Shown: positions 63,480 through 64,000 of the stretch, piece by piece
How positions within the stretch are numbered: position 1 is the stretch's first letter
Layout of the letters: each line of letters starts with the position of its first letter
From: Nitrospira sp.
GTDB taxonomy: Bacteria > Nitrospirota > Nitrospiria > Nitrospirales > Nitrospiraceae
Assembly (NCBI GenBank): GCA_030123565.1
Contig: CP126122.1
Location: forward strand, 1,437,001-1,501,000
DNA length: 64,000 nucleotides
Direction of reading: 5' to 3'
Made by a program: the position numbers and the translations under genes
Notes under the pieces: generated by a model
The model's database searches: none
The model's input: the letters and a program-made list of their open reading frames with translations, nothing else
Told to the model about the DNA's origin: nothing

Positions 63480-63944
63480 ATGAGGCTTGCTCATCATGAG
63501 AAGGATCGCCTTCGACGCTCGGAGCAGTACTACCTTCCGGCTGCCGCCGCATATCAGGAGCGCGGTCTCGATCGAGGCGCGGTGGGCAGACAAGTCGTCG
63601 ATTGGCAACATACGCTCGAGCAACGATGCGCCTCAGTGGGCTTCGGTGAGATGAATGTGACGTCGGATGGGAGGCAGTTTTTCTTTGAGGTTCAAGTCTT
63701 TCTCCACGACCTCGATCCCGCGGTGGTGCAAGGTGAATGGTATGTCGATGCCATCACCGGCGATGACACGGTCCGGCGGGAAATGGCGCACGTTCGCCGA
63801 CTGGCCGGTGAATCAGGAGGAGCGATCTATCGCGCATCGGTCTCGGCAGCCTGTTTCGCAACGGACTATACGGTGCGCGTCATCCCGTACCATGCCGGTG
63901 TGGCGGTGCCCCTCGAAGTCGATCTCATTCTCTGGCAGCGGTGA
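63480..63944 (+). pseudogene. C-terminal remnant of a second alpha-glucan phosphorylase
   Basis: 154 codons, aligning with the last 150 residues of GlgP (46488): YYLPAAAAYQERG with LYLPATRNYRKRI, GFGEMNVTSDGRQFFFEVQV with FGEVRITRNGGLWRFFVPI, LDPAVVQGEWYVD with LDPAAVRVELYAD, and VPLEVDLILWQR with VPLEAHHIVWAR. All catalytic and PLP-binding parts are missing. The sequence is diverged from glgP, so it is the leftover of a paralogue and not a recent copy. Confidence 0.85.
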
Positions 63945-64000
63945 ATCCAGCTCGAGCGGGAGAAGGACGACAAAAGATCACCTGTGAAGGAGTCAGCAAA

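Noticed and set aside
1-64000. tRNA, rRNA, CRISPR array or prophage
   Set aside because: No cloverleaf with a T-arm GTTCGA motif, no rRNA core sequence, no regularly spaced short repeats and no phage structural genes were seen.

Overview
The window (about 58-60% G+C by eye, densely coded, almost all genes on the + strand) looks like chromosome of a chemolithoautotroph of the Nitrospira type (phylum Nitrospirota). This assignment is an inference from gene style: a cyanobacterial-type GlgA next to a GH57 enzyme, a fused transaldolase/phosphoglucose isomerase, class I Fda aldolase, many CBS, BON and Hsp20 stress genes, and a long palindromic intergenic element of a kind I associate with Nitrospira. 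No rRNA, tRNA, CRISPR array or prophage was seen.

Layout. 1-3.1 kb: end of 2-oxoglutarate dehydrogenase (sucA, cut by the window edge) and sucB. 3.2-6.4 kb: small exported proteins, a damaged LexA/CI-like regulator and a CBS protein. 6.4-10 kb: glgA and a GH57 enzyme, bracketed by two copies of the narG promoter region plus narG 5' end; the left copy is a decayed remnant. 10.3-18.8 kb: classical narGHJI nitrate reductase followed by an SQR-like flavoprotein. 18.8-21.7 kb: fused Tal-Pgi. 22-26.7 kb: stress and redox genes. 27.2-43.9 kb: a long co-directional run of sugar-phosphate genes: phosphoketolase, transketolase, rpiB, tal, pgi, fda, rpe (frameshifted), gnd, zwf, ackA, pgl and a GH15 glucoamylase. 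44.2-56.9 kb: NDH-2, a gnd/zwf chimeric remnant, alpha-glucan phosphorylase, a minus-strand two-component system, an IS5-type element, glgX and a second CBS protein. 57-64 kb: broken genes mixed with a Cys/Met-metabolism PLP enzyme, a DNA glycosylase, GAPDH and the tail of a second alpha-glucan phosphorylase.

How the genes may work together (inference). GlgA makes storage glucan; GlgP, GlgX, GH57 and GH15 break it down; Pgi, Zwf, Pgl, Gnd, RpiB, Rpe, Tal and Tkt run the oxidative and non-oxidative pentose phosphate pathway; phosphoketolase splits xylulose-5-P or fructose-6-P to acetyl-P; AckA converts acetyl-P to acetate with ATP. Reducing power can enter the quinone pool through NDH-2 and leave through NarGHI to nitrate. 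The window therefore reads as a glycogen-to-acetate module with a built-in nitrate-respiration outlet.

A second theme is decay. At least eight loci are remnants or frameshifted (narG 5' end, rpe, gnd/zwf, two DUF488 genes, a universal stress protein, a nuoA-like fragment, a GlgP C-terminus), several of them second copies of genes intact elsewhere in the window. The region seems to have been assembled by duplication and then pruned.
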